DNA of 64,000 nucleotides from positions 62,001 to 126,000 of the forward strand of contig JAMPIV010012444.1 of NCBI GenBank assembly GCA_024509875.1, in the 5' to 3' direction. This DNA is from Oreohelix idahoensis. Lineage: Eukaryota > Mollusca > Gastropoda > Stylommatophora > Oreohelicidae. The translations under genes were made by a program, and so were the position numbers. The notes under the pieces were generated by a model, which was given only the letters and a program-made list of their open reading frames with translations, was not told the origin of the DNA and made no database searches. Below are positions 9,946 through 21,335 of the stretch, piece after piece. The stretch's first letter is position 1; each line of letters opens with the position of its first letter.

Positions 9946-11414
9946 AAAATCAAAGGGTAAATAGGGTCGTCCATCACTGCTGCTTTGATTTCTCCTTCCA
10001 CATAGCGAGATCTTATGTTGATTCGGGCTGCGGGTAATGTCATGGTTCTTGCTCCCTTGATCGGTCCTCTGATTTCCACTGTTTCTGTGGTTATCTGGTC
10101 AGGACTCACTAGAGAAGAGCACACAACTGAATCAAAGTCCAATCCTGTGTCATATAAACACAGTACTTGAGTGCCATTCACGGTCACTTCCTCACAGACA
10201 GGGGGGTGATGGAAGTCCTTCTGACTTACTGCCATTTCCTTCCTTCCCTGCTTCCCTGTTGTAAGACATGCAGCATGATGAGGAGGATTCTTCCTTCTGC
10301 AGTCCGCAGTATTGTGGTTACTCATTAGACAAGTTTTACACCACTTTCCTTCTTTCCGGTAAGGTGTCTTATCCGATCTTAGAGGGTTTTTGTCCTTTTG
10401 GTCAAATCTTTGTTTGTTTCTTGTGGTATGGTCCTTTTGTTCATATTTGGTATAGTTTTGTGGTGATTTGAAGTTTTCACCCTGCTTCTTCCTGTTTCCT
10501 AATAATTCTGCCTGAGCTGCTTGATATCTCTCAGCAACAGTTACAATATCTCCCAATCTCTCTGCTCCTTGTTCCATGATAAACTTCCTCATTTCTTGAG
10601 GCATGGACTCTTTCAATTGCTCCATCATTACCATTTCTTTCAGATCCTGACACTTTCCTAAACTACTCCATTTTTCCAAATAGGTTTCCAATCTAGCAGA
10701 GAATTGGTGATAGTTTTCTCCTGGAAGAAGTTTAGCTGTTCGGAATTTCTTTCTATGTGATTCTGAGTTCTTTTCATATCTCACAAGCAGTGCCTGCTTC
10801 AGGATTTCGTAATCTTCCTGGTAATCTCTTGAGAGCTTCAAATATACATCGTAGGCCACACCTCTCAATCCCTGAGATAGTTTAAGACTCCACTTTTCTT
10901 TCACTAAGCCATAGGTAGTGGCAAGTCTTTCGTATCTATCCAGGTACGACTCAATGGCGTCTTCTTTTTCAACAAATGGGTCCAGATGAAAATTCGTGGC
11001 CCCACTTGAGGTGCTCTGGCTGGAGCTACTCTCAGAGTGAGGTGAGCTACCACCATTATTGCCAGTATTTGCCTGAATTTCAAGCTCTTTTAATCTCAAC
11101 TGATGGTCTCTCTCTGCTTGTAATTTCATTTCCTCATTTTCAGCCTCCCATTTCTTAGCTTCAATTTCTAATCTTTTGGTTTCTCTCTCAGCTTCCAGTC
11201 TTTTGTCTTCTCTCTCAGCTTCCAGTCTTTTGTCTTCTCTCTCAGCTTCCAGTCTTTTGGCTTCTCTTTCAGCTTCTACTTGCAATTTTCGTTCTTCCCT
11301 ATCCATGTGTTTGTCCACTTCTGTTGTGACATACTGAGTAAGAGCATCACCTGTCATATTTAATTCCTTACCCATTTGCATGAACGCAGTTCTGAACTTC
11401 ACTTGATCAGCCAT
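9903..11414 (-). CDS. gag: gag-protease polyprotein of element 1
   Basis: A 503-residue intact frame starting with ATG about 290 bases after the primer site. Residues about 37-112 form a Glu/Arg/Lys-rich coiled coil made of EAERE(D/T)KRLEAE-type repeats. A capsid region follows (FHLDPFVEKEDAIESYLDRYE onward). Its C-terminal half (LKEMVMMEQLKESMPQEM... AERLGDIVTVAERYQ) looks like a SCAN domain, and SCAN domains are known to derive from the capsid of Gmr1-like elements. A CCHC knuckle (CKTCLMSNHNTADC) lies near residue 356 and a protease motif LYDTGLD near residue 420. The frame ends at TAG 9903-9905, about 40 bases inside the pol frame. Gag and protease thus share one frame, with pol in the -1 frame. 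Confidence 0.9.
   Translation of the reverse strand: MADQVKFRTAFMQMGKELNMTGDALTQYVTTEVDKHMDREERKLQVEAEREAKRLEAEREDKRLEAEREDKRLEAERETKRLEIEAKKWEAENEEMKLQAERDHQLRLKELEIQANTGNNGGSSPHSESSSSQSTSSGATNFHLDPFVEKEDAIESYLDRYERLATTYGLVKEKWSLKLSQGLRGVAYDVYLKLSRDYQEDYEILKQALLVRYEKNSESHRKKFRTAKLLPGENYHQFSARLETYLEKWSSLGKCQDLKEMVMMEQLKESMPQEMRKFIMEQGAERLGDIVTVAERYQAAQAELLGNRKKQGENFKSPQNYTKYEQKDHTTRNKQRFDQKDKNPLRSDKTPYRKEGKWCKTCLMSNHNTADCRRKNPPHHAACLTTGKQGRKEMAVSQKDFHHPPVCEEVTVNGTQVLCLYDTGLDFDSVVCSSLVSPDQITTETVEIRGPIKGARTMTLPAARINIRSRYVEGEIKAAVMDDPIYPLILGCGMFSLENLQNL
9942..9948 (-). promoter_or_regulatory. Candidate -1 ribosomal frameshift heptamer
   Basis: The minus strand reads T TTG GGG in the gag frame, which fits the X XXY YYZ slippery pattern. 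A simultaneous -1 slip re-pairs on TTT GGG and enters the pol frame, which is open from that point. It lies in the 40-base gag-pol overlap. I did not model a downstream pseudoknot. Confidence 0.5.
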
Positions 11415-11684
11415 AGCGTTACTTAGATAGGGTATATAAATTTTCTATATCCAAATATTATTATTAAACTTAATTAATTTAAATGAACAAATAATTTCCG
11501 TGCAACTTTGTGAGCATCAAATATTTACTGAGTACTAAATGGTACTCCTCCTAAGAAAACAATTTTAAAAATCGTATTATAGAATTTTTCCAAAAACAAA
11601 TTTCCTTATGTTCTCTATGGGTTGCACAAGACAGAGTTAGTAGATAGATGAATAGACTAAGTATGGGTCAAGGTATATAGAAAT

Positions 11685-11704
11685 ATCCCAGGAACGAGCC
11701 CCCA
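11685..11704 (-). other. Primer-binding site, tRNA-Pro-like (element 1)
   Basis: The minus strand reads TGGGGGCTCGTTCCTGGGAT one base after the 5' LTR. It matches the known proline-tRNA primer site (TGGGGGCTCGTCCGGGAT) apart from two single-base insertions. It begins TGG, complementary to tRNA CCA. Confidence 0.75.
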
Positions 11705-11705
11705 G

Positions 11706-13900
11706 GGTGGCGTGAGGTTTTTATTGGCTCTTGGATCAGTATAGTACTAACAATTACAGAAATATAATTTCTGCAGATAATGGTGAAGTCCCAGTGTCTG
11801 AGAGAACTACTGGTATCACAAATTAGTTACGGCTGTGAATGTTCTGATCTCGAAAAATTAGTAGAGAGGAGACCGACATAAATTTCCACCTCCGCTGTGT
11901 AACTAACTGTGATATTAAGACAAGGAAACAGATTTCACTTAACAATGATAAAATTGACAAGTCTTCAAATACAATTTCCTTATTATTTATTTAGTATATA
12001 CACTATCTACTCTTGTGCTGAAGGGTGAATGTTGAAAAATGGAATGTAATGGATTTGTAAGTTTACATATGATTTACAAATATTTATATAGATATATAAA
12101 TATATTACAACAAGTTTTCCAATTATAGGAAGAAACAAATTATATCAGCTGTGCTGTTATTCAAATATAGTACAGGTATCAGCTGTGCTGTTAATTACGT
12201 CTGTAACAATTATTAGCTATGCTGTTAATCATGTCTCTTTCTACGCTAAATCTCTTTCTCGTCACTGACACTAACTTTTGCTTACAATGCTGACAGAAAT
12301 GGTACTAATGTGTACTCATCTCTCTAAGGTCTGTTCTTCTTTGTTTGGTTCACACAACAACGGCTGAAGATCGTTCCTTTAGCCCACCCAAGACTGAGGG
12401 GGACCAAAGATGTACATTCTGTGCAACCTCTATGCTCCTGCGGAGTTCCAGGCAGCTGGATTGACGACCCACGATCTCAGTTTTGATGACACGAATAAAA
12501 CCTGTAACAAGGAAAAATAGGGGCTAATTTCTGTCCCCATGCCCACCTATTTCTATTGTATATGATATGAGCGTGTCTCAGGTGTCTGCATGTAGGATGA
12601 ATGACAACATGGCTCAGTATGGTTTAGCAATAGCGAGACAAGACAGGTGTCTACTTGCAAAACAATCTTTCTGATAAACTAATACATGGATACATTCAAT
12701 AATATAAATTCAGTACATGAATACATCCAATAATATAAATTTAATACATGAATACATTCAATACATGAATACATCCCATAATATAAATTCAATACATGAA
12801 TACATCCAATAATATCTACACCTAGGTGCGATACAACCATTTCCTTCTCCCTATAATATACCAGGCCCTCTCTGACAAGTGCTATACAAGCTGGTAACAT
12901 ATATCCTATCAATATGTTCTTATGATAGGAGTATATGAGACGAGGACTGTTTGGTGATATATCAGGTGGGAGTTATAGGAGACAATAGATTGGTGTTAGA
13001 TGAGACAATAGATTGAGTTCTAACAAGGACTGTTTTGGTTATATTTCAGTTGGTTTTATCTGAGATAATAGACTGAAGTTATAGGAGACAATTGATTGTG
13101 TTATAGGAGACAATAAATTGAGTCCTAACATGGACTGTTTTGGTTATATTTCAGTTGGTCTGAGATAATAGATTGAAGTTATAGGAGACAATAAGTTGAA
13201 GTATGAGTCCTATTAGTCTTCGTCTTCATCAATCCATATCAGGAAATACAATCCTTATACCTAATGCCCCAAGATACAATCAGTAACCTGATACATTCAT
13301 AGTGAACCAAAATATATTAAATATATACAGGTGTAGGTATTATAAATGACACACAACAAATACCAACATTATAGACCTGCTGTACCTATTTTCCTACCAG
13401 TTTATAGTGAATTATATTTACCCTCTAAGATTTTTTTTAACCGGCCAGGTTTTGACTCGACTTAGTGAAGCAGGCTGCAGATCAATGCACTCCAGGTAAG
13501 CTATAAATCAAAGTTGACAGCTCCTCTTATTCAGTCGGTCGTCTCTCTGGCGTCGTGTCGGGTTGCGTGCTTTTGCATAAAATCTCGCCCGATTATATAG
13601 GTAGATGAATGCTTAAGCAAAGCTTTTGGTTGGTTCCTGGCGAGGCAAACTGATTGGTTTCCTGCAGTTTAGCCCCGGCGTCGTACAGACTAATTTTATT
13701 CTGTTTTTTCCGCCATCTTGCGTGAACAAGATGGCCGCGACCCACATCCGAAAAAAAACAGGGCTTAAGTTTTTTTCCTGGCGTAACTTCTTGTAATTTA
13801 TTCCGGCTCAGCAACTGTGCGTTGATTGGCTGGGGCAAATTTGTATCCCGACATAATGATTTAACAAAGTAGTGGGGTTACACACACTCGTTTCACGACA
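11706..13900 (-). repeat. 5' LTR of element 1
   Basis: A 2195-bp LTR, uninterrupted, ending CACGACA next to GTTAC at 13901-13905. It holds the same internal tandem repeats, TATA-like box (13593-13599) and YY1-like inverted pair (13710-13739) as the 3' LTR. It provides the empty-site control for the 3632-5133 insertion. Confidence 0.92.
13710..13739. promoter_or_regulatory. Inverted pair of YY1-like sites (5' LTR)
   Basis: Same CGCCATCTTG...CAAGATGGCCGCG pair as at 6811-6840. This copy lies upstream of the putative promoter of the element, with the TATA-like box at 13593-13599. Confidence 0.45.
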
Positions 13901-13905
13901 GTTAC

Positions 13906-16740
13906 CAACTTTCAATAGGACTATACATAATGTAAGACTGTTTAGTTCTTGTGAGCAACAATTCACGATTACATATAAATGATAATGATGATGATTGTTG
14001 TGACAAAACGACTGACAATTAGTATTTTCCAATCCGTCCCACCTTCCTTTCTCTTCTAATGTTTTTTCTAGTTTCACCGGCAATATGTTTATTTTCATTC
14101 TTATAATGGCTTCAGTAACCCTATTATTCCCCTCTCAGACCTCACCCCAAGGCGTGTCGGGTTTTTGCTTTCGCTTCTGGCCTTCATTATAAATGCATCG
14201 CTCGGTTCTTAGTGGCCCAGCGATCCGCTGATTGTTGTAGTCGTACATAAGATACACCTGGTGTTTGCCAGAATCGGGACCGCTCTTTTGCTCGTAACAG
14301 CGTTTGACCACTGACCGAGTATTAGATTCTTTGAGAAACGTGCGCCTCTGAATTACTCAGTTGGTAGCTTGAGCGGCGCAGCGCAACAATTCTTTGATAT
14401 CTGGAGAACTCTTTACTTCTCCGTTCAGGGGAGAGAAACTCACGTACGTTCAGAGACTTTTGTAGTGGCCCTTTGATATCCGGGTATCCCCTTTTCATCT
14501 CCGTTCAGCGGAGATAAACTCACGTTCGTTCTGAGAATTTTGTAGTGGCCTTTGATGGCGGTAGTCTTCTAACGTTAGTAGCGGGAGAATAATGTTATGC
14601 CTATTAAGGAAACTTTCTTGCGTCTGTTGTTTTCTGATGTAGATTTTAGAATAATGTTACGTTACTGCTGATTACGCTATCAGCGAACACCTGCATGAGC
14701 AAGCTATTGCAGGTGGCTTGGGTCAGCGTTACTTTTTAGACTATAAATCTAGATCTTTATTCAGTCAAGCACACTCGTGAATTTTTCCTGCCCGCCTGAT
14801 GACCAAATGAGACACATATGTCTGTGGGCAAAAATCTCCTCTTGTGTCGCCTAAAATTCTTGGCATCGCGGAGTATGTTGACATTTTGTAATATAATACA
14901 TGTTTAGTTTAATATAACTGATAGCAGTGTGACTTGAATTATTTGTCAGTAACTTCTCCTAAGTAAACTTCATTCAGTGATAATGTAGCGCCGTCTTCGG
15001 CCTAAGCTAACAGATACTTAATCGGCGAAGTACCTTACAGTTTGTTCAGTGCTTACAATGGGTTAAATGGTAGGCCTATGATGACCTTACTGTTGGGGGA
15101 AATTCAGTGATTAATTTATTCACATAAACCTGAATAGTGATGTATTCACTATTACAACTGAATCTTTAGGAGGTAGCTATTCTTTAATTTGGGAGAGAAA
15201 CTTCTTGTGGTTGGATGTGGAATTATGATATGCCTATGGTGTAGTTAGACACAGAACGTAAACGGCAGTCTAGAAAGTTATCCACAAGCCAGTAACAGAA
15301 TTCTGCCCAAAAGTACAGTCACCATGTATTATAATAGCATAAACATTTCATGTTCATGTATTCCATTTTGGGGAGATTATCACGTTCCCTTTGTGTATCA
15401 ACCCCAAGGGGCGCATACAATTTTATTATGAACGTATCAAGTGTTTATATTTTCTGTAATTCGCTTAATGATGTAAGATGAATCGCATGTCCTCTTAACG
15501 GGAAACACTTGTTTGGACAACCTGTAAGTTGAATTGGAAGAGGACATCGAATAGATGTTGCCTACCAAAAGCAAATGCTTGGTTGTACATGTATGTACAA
15601 AACATATCAGCCAATGTAAGATGCATGGTGGTAATTGATTGAGTGGAATTAACAGGAGGACAGCGCATGTAGATAAAGACAGCGCCGACATTTACCTAGC
15701 AATAATATAATGCCCTAGCGGGGCATAACAGTTTATTATAACAGTATTATGATGTTATTTGTTTCTTGCTTGATGTAAAGGTTGTTTGTTTGGTCTCAGT
15801 TCCAGGGTACCCACACTGCTACAGCTGATACTAGTCGGGGAATGTAACATTCTCCTCGATCTCACGGCTCCAGCAAAGCAACAAGCACAACGAGTTGTCA
15901 CATAAGTACCTGAAATTACAACCCTCCTCACCGAACCCGCTAGCGGGAATTCAGCTCACGTAGCGAATAACCAGCAACAACAATCTGACTTCGTATTGTG
16001 CAGTAGTGCTTTCTTACTCGCCTATTTATTACAAGTCAGAGCTTCAGTGGCATCCAATGCTTCATCTTACATATCTTCTCTACTTGAATTGCAAGCATCT
16101 GACTGGGTGCTTAAACTGAGTGCTCAGTCACCATAAGGTCTCAAAACCAGACCCCACCTAATTTATGCATCGAGTTCCGTAGACGTGGCACGCCTGTTAT
16201 ATTTTTCCGCGCTGGATAAGAGCGCATACAGAAAGTTGCCCGGAGTTGACCTCGATTTGGTATGTCTACGGGTCAGTACGGACTTCGCTTGTAATAGTGG
16301 TCCAAATCTAAACACAAAATATAGACAGAGTTAATCTTCAGCCTATCTTGTTTTCTTTGTGTGTGAACCCGGCGCATGGATAGAGTCTGCAGTGGATTTA
16401 ACACAAAAGACACTGACTGTGTTAGTTGGTAATTCTCAGACGCAGCTGAACGATGGTAACTTTGTTTATTTATTTTGTTGGTGTTCTACAGGAGGGTCTT
16501 GGCGGATTGTTTCTTTTGATGTATGAATGGGGCCTACTTGTTGGTTATGTTTATCGATGTGTGAATTGATATAATTGTAAACCATGATATTTCATCAATT
16601 ATTATTTTGCTGCAAAAATGTTATTCTTTTCCTTCTATACAGGCCAAAGAGAACTTTAATAAATTTTAACCTTTTTGTTAACGCGCTGTTCAAGACTTTC
16701 TTTCATCGATACATATTTAGCTCTTACTATATTCTCTATA
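13906..16740. other. Non-coding stretch without a recognisable gene
   Basis: Nearly 2.8 kb with stops in all frames and no coding motif. The only structure I see is a tandem duplication at 14393-14553. This is probably unique host intergenic or intronic DNA flanking element 1. Confidence 0.5.
14393..14553. repeat. Tandem duplication of about 80 bp
   Basis: Two adjacent copies share TTTGATATC, CTCCGTTCAG(G/C)GGAGA, AAACTCACGT and TTTTGTAGTGGCC. They differ at roughly one base in six. Function unknown. Confidence 0.7.
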
Positions 16741-17490
16741 CACCCGTGTGTTACCGGGGCCCGAAAGGGGAGCAAAGCAATTGGGTCTGAAAATACACAG
16801 GGAAAAGACAAAAATAATGCGAATAAATGCAGGTAATGAAAACAGGGTTGAACTTGAAGAAACACCAATACAAGATGTAGAATCATACACATATCTTGGC
16901 AGTAATATAGACAAAGTTGGAGGGACAGACAGCGATATCAAAATAAGAATACAAAAGGCAAGAGGAGCTTTCATTGCATTGGGAAATATATGGAGATCAA
17001 GAGAAATAGGATCCAACACGAAAATAAGAATCTTCAACTCAAATGTGAAGTCAGTCCTATTGTATGGCTCGGAGACATGGAGAACAACAAAGACAACAAC
17101 CAAAAAGCTACAGACTTTCATAAATGGGTGCTTGCGTAGAATAGAGGGATTAAAATGGTATGACAAGGTTACCAATGTGGAACTGATGACAAGAACTGGA
17201 CAAGTGCCAGTGGAACAAGAGATGAGAAGAAGAAGACGATGGCGATGGATAGGACACACACTGAGGAAACCTGTTGATAGCATTACAAGGCAGTCCTTGT
17301 TCTGGAACCCCCAGGGCAAGAGAGGCAGAGGAAGACCAAGAAGTACGTGGAGAAGAGAGTTGGAAACAGAGGTGAAAATGATGAGGAGAACATGGAAAGA
17401 ACTTGAGATGATGGCACGTGACAGGAGGACTTGGCATGTGTTTGTTGAAGGCCTATGCTCCTTTGAGAGTGGAGGGTTATGAATGAATGA
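16741..17490 (+). mobile_element. 5'-truncated RTE-like LINE with target duplication
   Basis: An open frame (about 16748-17482) encodes only the LINE C-terminal region after reverse transcriptase: YLGSNIDKVGG, KSVLLYGSETWR, RRWRWIGHTLRK, GKRGRGRPRSTWRREL and a terminal DRRTWHVFVEGL block. This layout is that of RTE/BovB-type ORFs. The 3' end is a GAAT repeat. ATATTCTCTATA occurs at 16729-16740 and again at 17491-17502, so the truncation happened at insertion. The same family left fragments at 1340-1645, 20890-21030, 55850-56435 and 57598-57900. Confidence 0.88.
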
Positions 17491-17734
17491 ATATTCTCTA
17501 TATATCTGTGAGAAAGAAGAGAGAGCGGGCGAACGAAAGATTATATAAGTGAGTGTGGGCTTGGAAAGAGAGATAGCTTTAATAGATCTTCTTCTAGGCT
17601 GTTTGAAATTCTCCCTATTTTCACACATTTGTGTTTTCTCTATAATTTTGTCAGTTCACTCTCATTGTCGATTTCACTCAAATACTTAGAAAACTTACAC
17701 ACTCATGACAACTGAACAAATAAGTTGCGCTGTA

Positions 17735-17754
17735 TTTTTTTTTTTTTTTTTTTT
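17735..17754 (+). repeat. Poly-T tract (20 bp)
   Basis: A homopolymer run of T. It could be the A-tail of a minus-strand retroposon, but no matching body was identified. Confidence 0.8.
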
Positions 17755-17996
17755 GTAAATGAAGAAATAAATTGCCACTTCAACCTCTTATAGGTTATAA
17801 TTAGAATATATAGTGTCTCTAATTCCAGATACTATTTTCAATTAGCGATACCTCATAATGTTATCATTTCACATGTCCAATTATTGTTAACAAAATAGTT
17901 TTAAAGTGTCAATTTGTGTGGATGTGCGTATGTAAGTTTTCCTTTGTCTAAAATAGTGGTCTCATCTTATCTGTTACGGTGTTCTAACACCCTTGT

Positions 17997-18303
17997 GGGA
18001 CCTAAGATGTGTCAAAAGTTGAATGAAGTCAGCGACCCATAGCTGACTGCTTGCGTCAGGGTCAGGGAACCAGAGCTGACCAAGACCCTACTCCACCTCC
18101 AAGTGGTGGTCCTGGAAACAGGCTGCATCACTGCAGTCTGGCTGAGAGAGTAGGGATCGAAGTGGGAAGGCAAACCCGGTCCTAAAAAATGTCGTGCCGA
18201 AGTCGGATCTGTTGGGCCGAAAGGCGCATATATCGCAGCTTTGCTGTAAACGGCAACACAACGCAACCAACGTCCTTTTCAGGATGAACGCAGAAGAAGA
18301 AGA
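17997..18303 (+). mobile_element. 308-bp retroposon family 4, plus copy
   Basis: Starts GGGACCTAAGATG and ends in a GAAGAAGAAG tail. TAACACCCTTGT occurs at 17985-17996 and 18304-18315 as a 12-bp target duplication. It matches the minus-strand element at 19290-19598 end to end. I see no convincing tRNA A and B boxes, so it may be a SINE of another origin or the fixed 3' end of a LINE. Confidence 0.82.
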
Positions 18304-19289
18304 TAACACCCTTGTAAGACGGGTGACAGACTGGGGCCTTTGGGTGTTACCTAAGTCACTATTTATTTGTCAGTATCAATATGTATTATGAAAACTTCAC
18401 TAGATCTTATATTTTCCGCCATACTCAAACCAATCCTTGTATGTTAATTTTTTTTGTTATTTACTGTTTTAGTGGGATTATAACAATGTCAGTCCGGTAG
18501 GCATAACGAATAATAAGTATTCTCCGTTTGTTATGAGTAAGCTATATGGGTTATGCTCATACACCCTCACAAAGCAATGCAGAGTAATAACACATGTCAT
18601 GACCTTACTTGAATATATTTTTGCATCTTTCGACAAAACAAGTGTGTCTTGTCTACCACTCCGAGGAAAAGAACATTCATTTTAAATTTATTTAAGGTAT
18701 TTTAGCATATGTCGTAAACATACAAACAGGTTTTCATTTTTTTTATAATTTATTTATTTTGGCCGAACGCCCGGTGTTTCTCAATAAATGCACACATTTT
18801 ACAGAGAAAATTATATGAACTGTCTTTTGGGGGAAACTTCCCGTGCTCCATTTTACACTGTTGCTGAACTCAAGTGTATTTTACTCATCATTTTCTAAAC
18901 TCCCAACAAGAAAAGAATACGAAATTAGTATGGCCGACTGGTCAGCAATTGAATGTCCACAACTTTTCGAAATGGTAATCTAGTTCAGGAAGAAGTGTCG
19001 TGAAGTGGTAGTTTAGGAACATGAACTAATGCAGTAGATATCAGGGCTTGAGTAAAATAGATGAAAGTAAAATCTTGATGGACCATGAAATCAAATGTCC
19101 ATACGTGCTGAAGTACGCAATATGATCATCTGTGTTCGTGCTATGTTAAGTATATGCATATTAATCCTTCGGGTCTACTTTCAGCTTTGTGTAAGCGCAG
19201 ACTTTCAGTATGTTCCCGATGTGCTTTTCTGTGTAGAAGTAGGGAATTGCAGACTGAGTCCGCCGTGTTGCCCGAGTAGCTCGAGATAT

Positions 19290-19598
19290 TCTTCTTCTTC
19301 TTCTTCGTTCGTCCTGAAAAGGACGGTGGTTGCGTTGTGTCTGTTTGCGCCTAAGCTGTGATATCTGCACCTTTCGGTCGACACATCCGACTTCTGCACG
19401 GCATTTTTAAGGACCGGGTTTGCCTTCCCATTTCGATCCATGCTCGCTCAGCCAGCCTGCACTGCTGCAGACTGTTTCCAGGACCACCACGTGGAGGTGG
19501 AGCACGGTCTTGACCAGCTCTGGTTCGCTGGTCCTGACGCAGGCAGTCAAGCTATGAGTCGCTGACTGCATTCACTATTGCTGCATCTTGGGGTCCCG
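19290..19598 (-). mobile_element. 308-bp retroposon family 4, minus copy
   Basis: Same element in inverse orientation with a TTC-rich left end. GCTCGAGATAT at 19279-19289 and 19599-19609 is an 11-bp target duplication. Two independent insertions with the same end points show this is a discrete mobile unit, not a chance fragment. Confidence 0.82.
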
Positions 19599-20606
19599 CT
19601 CGAGATATGAAAGCCGTATTGCTTTGGTTAATTACAAAATAGCCTCTGTAAATACTATAACACAAACCTAATCCCACACTGTTTCGAGATGACCGTGAGC
19701 GCAAAAACTCCACGTACTCTAGGCTTTTGTTTTTGCAACAGAATAACCCCGAAAAAAAGTTGGTCTCTGTGTCACGTGGTTAAGGTCAGCGCTAGAGCGA
19801 GGCTGTCTTGTAAACTGTTGAAGTGAGCTCACACGGCAAAATGCATATCGCACAATATCCGTTCGGGGCGGTGGGCAACATGCGGGCAAATATTCTTTTC
19901 CAACACATATAGACAAGGTTGACTATATCAAATTGTTTGTATCTGGTTCCTTCCTAGTTGGCGCGTAGACATTTTTTGCATTCTAAAAAACAAAAAAAAA
20001 CTCGAAACACAGCGTCAGCACCTTCACCACGTGCAGCTGTTTCCATATAATTGTTTGTCCCACAAGAAATCACCACGACCAAACCGCCATTAAACATGAG
20101 TACATCACGTGACACACCCATGCCAAAGAATGTGCACATATGCAAAGGGCTAAAAACAACGAGCGATGACCCATATTCTGAGTCAATCAGTACGTCACCC
20201 GTTTCGCTTTTATTCAGAAATAGCCACGACACCTAGCTTATCATAAGTCCAACCCTGTCAAACAGCTAGCCTTAACTTAATGTCCGGCAGCACTTGTTTC
20301 TAGCTCAGTCAAAAGCAATAACGTCTGACAAACACTGAGGCCGTACGTTAAAAACAAAAACAAACAAGACATTTTCAACTCCGAAACGAAGTGCCACCCC
20401 CACTTTATAGCTTTTTCTTATCGAATGGCAGTTGCCCCAAACAGCGAGCTTCTATCTAATATTCCCCCTTTCAGCCCATTCTGTACTGGAAACTCTTCAT
20501 CTCATAGTCGCCTCTAGCGACATTTCTGGTGGAAACTGTAGTCCTTTTAGTCTTTGTCTCCTCATAAATCCCCGGCATCCACACGTGACATGTTTCCACC
20601 TCTCAT

Positions 20607-20830
20607 GTTACGTGCTGTTGATCGCGCTAATGACCCCTGTCTACGAAGCACTATTTTTGTGGTGCCTAATTGGCAGGGAGGATATTATGATTCGCTTCCG
20701 TAGCTAGGTGGTGGTGCCGTTCGGAAGGTCCTGGGTTCGATTCTCCGGTAAGCCACTCACTTCTGTTGTTTTTTTGTTGTGTTGTTTTCTACTTCGTTAT
20801 TTCTCACGAGTGCCTGAACAATTCCTTTTT
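20607..20830 (+). repeat. tRNA-like SINE family 2, copy 1
   Basis: About 200 bp shared with 21336-21557. It contains GTGGTGCCTAATTGGCAG, TAGCTAGGTGGTGGTGCCGTT and GGTCCTGGGTTCGATTCTCC. The last resembles a Pol III B box (GGTTCGATTCC). The tail is T-rich. Confidence 0.6.
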
Positions 20831-20889
20831 GTAATATTTATTTATTTACTGAATTCTGAGTAGAAGATTCTGGTTTATTTATTTAATCA

Positions 20890-21030
20890 TTTATTTTGTA
20901 TTGGACTTGATGTCTGTTTATTTCCGTATATTTTCCAATGCAATGAAAGTTCATCTTGGATTTGTATTCTTATTTTCATATCACTGTCCGTTCTTCCGCA
21001 TTTAACTCCATTGCGACCAATAAATGGATG
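20890..21030 (-). mobile_element. RTE-like LINE fragment
   Basis: Minus-strand translation includes GRTDSDMKIRIQ and WKIYGNKQTS, matching GGTDSDIKIRIQ...GNIWRSREIGS of the LINE at 16741-17490. It is short and decayed. Confidence 0.6.
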
Positions 21031-21335
21031 AATTAAAATTACGTCTTGTCGATAATTATAATTAACCATCTATTATTATTTGAAGTGAACACATTAAACT
21101 CTAGGTAAATTAATCGTAAACATGTGTACTCTGTTATAACAGGGAAGGCCTTTATTAGCACATAGCATTGGAAAATACATTTTTCTTGTACTATTCTCAT
21201 TCTTCTATCATTTACTAGACACAGTATTCAGGTCTTTGTCTTGTGTAATCTGGCTTATACTGTTTAATAAGAAAACTGCAGAAGTGATTGCGTCTATAAT
21301 TAATCTGGGTCGTCCCTAGCTAGGTACATATTCGG

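Larger units (their letters stand above)
3190..13900 (-). mobile_element. Ty3/gypsy retrotransposon, Gmr1-type (element 1)
   Basis: This is a complete LTR retrotransposon on the minus strand. Its 5' LTR is 11706-13900 and its 3' LTR is 3190-7000. Both have TG...CA ends, apart from one T-to-G change at the inner end of the 5' LTR, and GTTAC flanks both sides. Internal order on the minus strand is primer site, gag, CCHC knuckle, aspartic protease, integrase with HHCC finger and D,D35E core, GPY/F module, reverse transcriptase, RNase H, polypurine tract. Integrase before reverse transcriptase is the Ty1/copia-like order that marks the Gmr1 clade of Ty3/gypsy. The internal region is about 4.7 kb. 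Pol has two in-frame stops, so this copy is probably not autonomous now, although all domains are present. Confidence 0.93.

Noticed and set aside
16717..17628. 303-codon minus-strand frame
   Set aside because: It lies antisense to the LINE C-terminal frame at 16748-17482, which has clear RTE motifs; the antisense product has none.
20026..20112. Paired CACGTG/TCACGTGA E-box motifs
   Set aside because: Short palindromes expected by chance; no gene start nearby to regulate.
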